5,663 bases of DNA, from the NCBI GenBank assembly GCA_023443705.1, contig JAEZTD010000304.1, forward strand, positions 1-5,663, in the 5' to 3' direction. The position numbers and the translations under genes are program-made. The notes beneath the pieces are model-generated. The model was not told the origin of the DNA. It saw only the letters and a list, made by a program, of their open reading frames with translations, and did no database searches. Shown one piece after another: positions 5,136-5,663 of the stretch (position 1 is its first letter; each line of letters starts with the position of its first letter). This DNA is from Bacillota bacterium. GTDB lineage: Bacteria; Bacillota; Clostridia; Christensenellales; Aristaeellaceae.

Positions 5136-5663
5136 GTGATCCGCTCCACCCGAATCCTCGTCACCACCTGCACCGATCCACACAGAAACCTTGCGCTGGA
5201 AGAGGCGCTGCTCCTCTCGCTGCCGCAGGATCAGGCGGTTCTCTACCTGTGGCAGAACCGGCACACGGTGGTCATCGGCGCGGGGCAGAACGCCTTCGCG
5301 GAGTGCCGCGTCGATCTTTTGAAGGCGGAGGGCGGCACCCTCGCCCGCAGGTCGTCCGGCGGCGGCGCGGTGTACCACGACATGGGCAACCTGAATTTTT
5401 CGTTTCTCGTGCCCAAGGCGGACTACGACGTTTCCCGGCAGCTCAAGGTGATCTTGGAAGCCGTGCGCGCGCTGGGCGTGGATGCCGTCGCCTCGGGCCG
5501 GAACGACCTGACCGCCGACGGACGGAAGTTCTCCGGCAACGCCTTCCGCGTTTTAAAGGACGGCGCGCTGCACCACGGAACGCTGATCGTAAACGTGGAC
5601 ATGGGGCTCATCGGCCGCTATCTGAACGTCTCAAAGGACAAGCTCGAGGCCAAGGGCGTGAAG
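5136..5663 (+). CDS. lplA: Lipoate--protein ligase A, N-terminal 176 residues (runs off right edge)
   Basis: Activates lipoate with ATP and attaches it to lysines of lipoyl domains (2-oxoacid dehydrogenase E2 subunits and the glycine-cleavage H protein). Visible motifs: an N-terminal NLALEEALL (18-26), the RRSSGGGAVYHDMGNLNFSF block (71-90) that is the family signature of the lipoyl-AMP pocket, and GRNDLTADGRKFSGNAFR (121-138) with the expected catalytic lysine K131. HHGTLIVNVDM (146-156) and LNVSKDKLEAKGVK (163-176) also match the family. The frame is open to the window end, so the C-terminal part and the accessory domain cannot be judged. The GTG start is supported by its ribosome site. It lies 35 nt after the transporter stop with no terminator hairpin seen, so it probably belongs to the glyS operon. 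A biotin or octanoyl transferase is less likely, because K131 sits in the GRKFSGNA context typical of LplA. Confidence 0.93.
   Translation, partial: MIRSTRILVTTCTDPHRNLALEEALLLSLPQDQAVLYLWQNRHTVVIGAGQNAFAECRVDLLKAEGGTLARRSSGGGAVYHDMGNLNFSFLVPKADYDVSRQLKVILEAVRALGVDAVASGRNDLTADGRKFSGNAFRVLKDGALHHGTLIVNVDMGLIGRYLNVSKDKLEAKGVK

Noticed and set aside
1..5663. CRISPR array, tRNA, rRNA, insertion sequence or phage genes
   Set aside because: No spaced identical repeats, tRNA cloverleaf, transposase motif or terminal inverted repeats were seen. The window is accounted for by four genes and one intergenic region.

Overview
The window is GC-rich and gene-dense, with an AT-richer intergenic region. It looks like a low-depth slice of a high-GC Bacillota chromosome, probably a gut-type Clostridia (Oscillospirales- or Christensenellales-like). 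The reasons are strong AGGAGG-type Shine-Dalgarno sites, a single-chain glycyl-tRNA synthetase, a LplA lipoate ligase, and a secreted caspase-like protein with bacterial Ig-like (BIG2) repeats. The taxonomic placement is inference.

Layout: (1) Positions 1-2523 on the minus strand hold one long reading frame with no stop. It encodes at least 841 residues of an exported protein and runs off the left edge. In order it has a signal peptide, a C14 caspase-like domain, an EF-hand calcium loop, six BIG2 repeats, and the start of an unassigned C-terminal region. (2) Positions 2524-2787 are a divergent intergenic region with a candidate promoter for each side and several short repeats. (3) Positions 2788-4167 (+) encode glycyl-tRNA synthetase (glyS). 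(4) Positions 4168-5100 (+) encode an AEC-family (auxin efflux carrier type) transporter whose ATG directly follows the glyS stop. (5) Positions 5136-5663 (+) encode the first 176 residues of a lipoate-protein ligase A, which runs off the right edge.

The three plus-strand genes are tightly spaced with no visible terminator between them and probably form one operon. GlyRS consumes glycine, and LplA lipoylates proteins that include the glycine-cleavage H protein, so a glycine theme is possible but unproven; the transporter substrate is unknown. The minus-strand gene is an independent, divergently transcribed surface or secreted protein.

I did not find a clear, previously undescribed multi-gene system. 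The most notable item is the caspase-like domain: its catalytic histidine motif is intact, but its cysteine motif is altered, with the Cys apparently one position early and the usual S-G-G missing. This could mean a pseudoenzyme or a variant active site.
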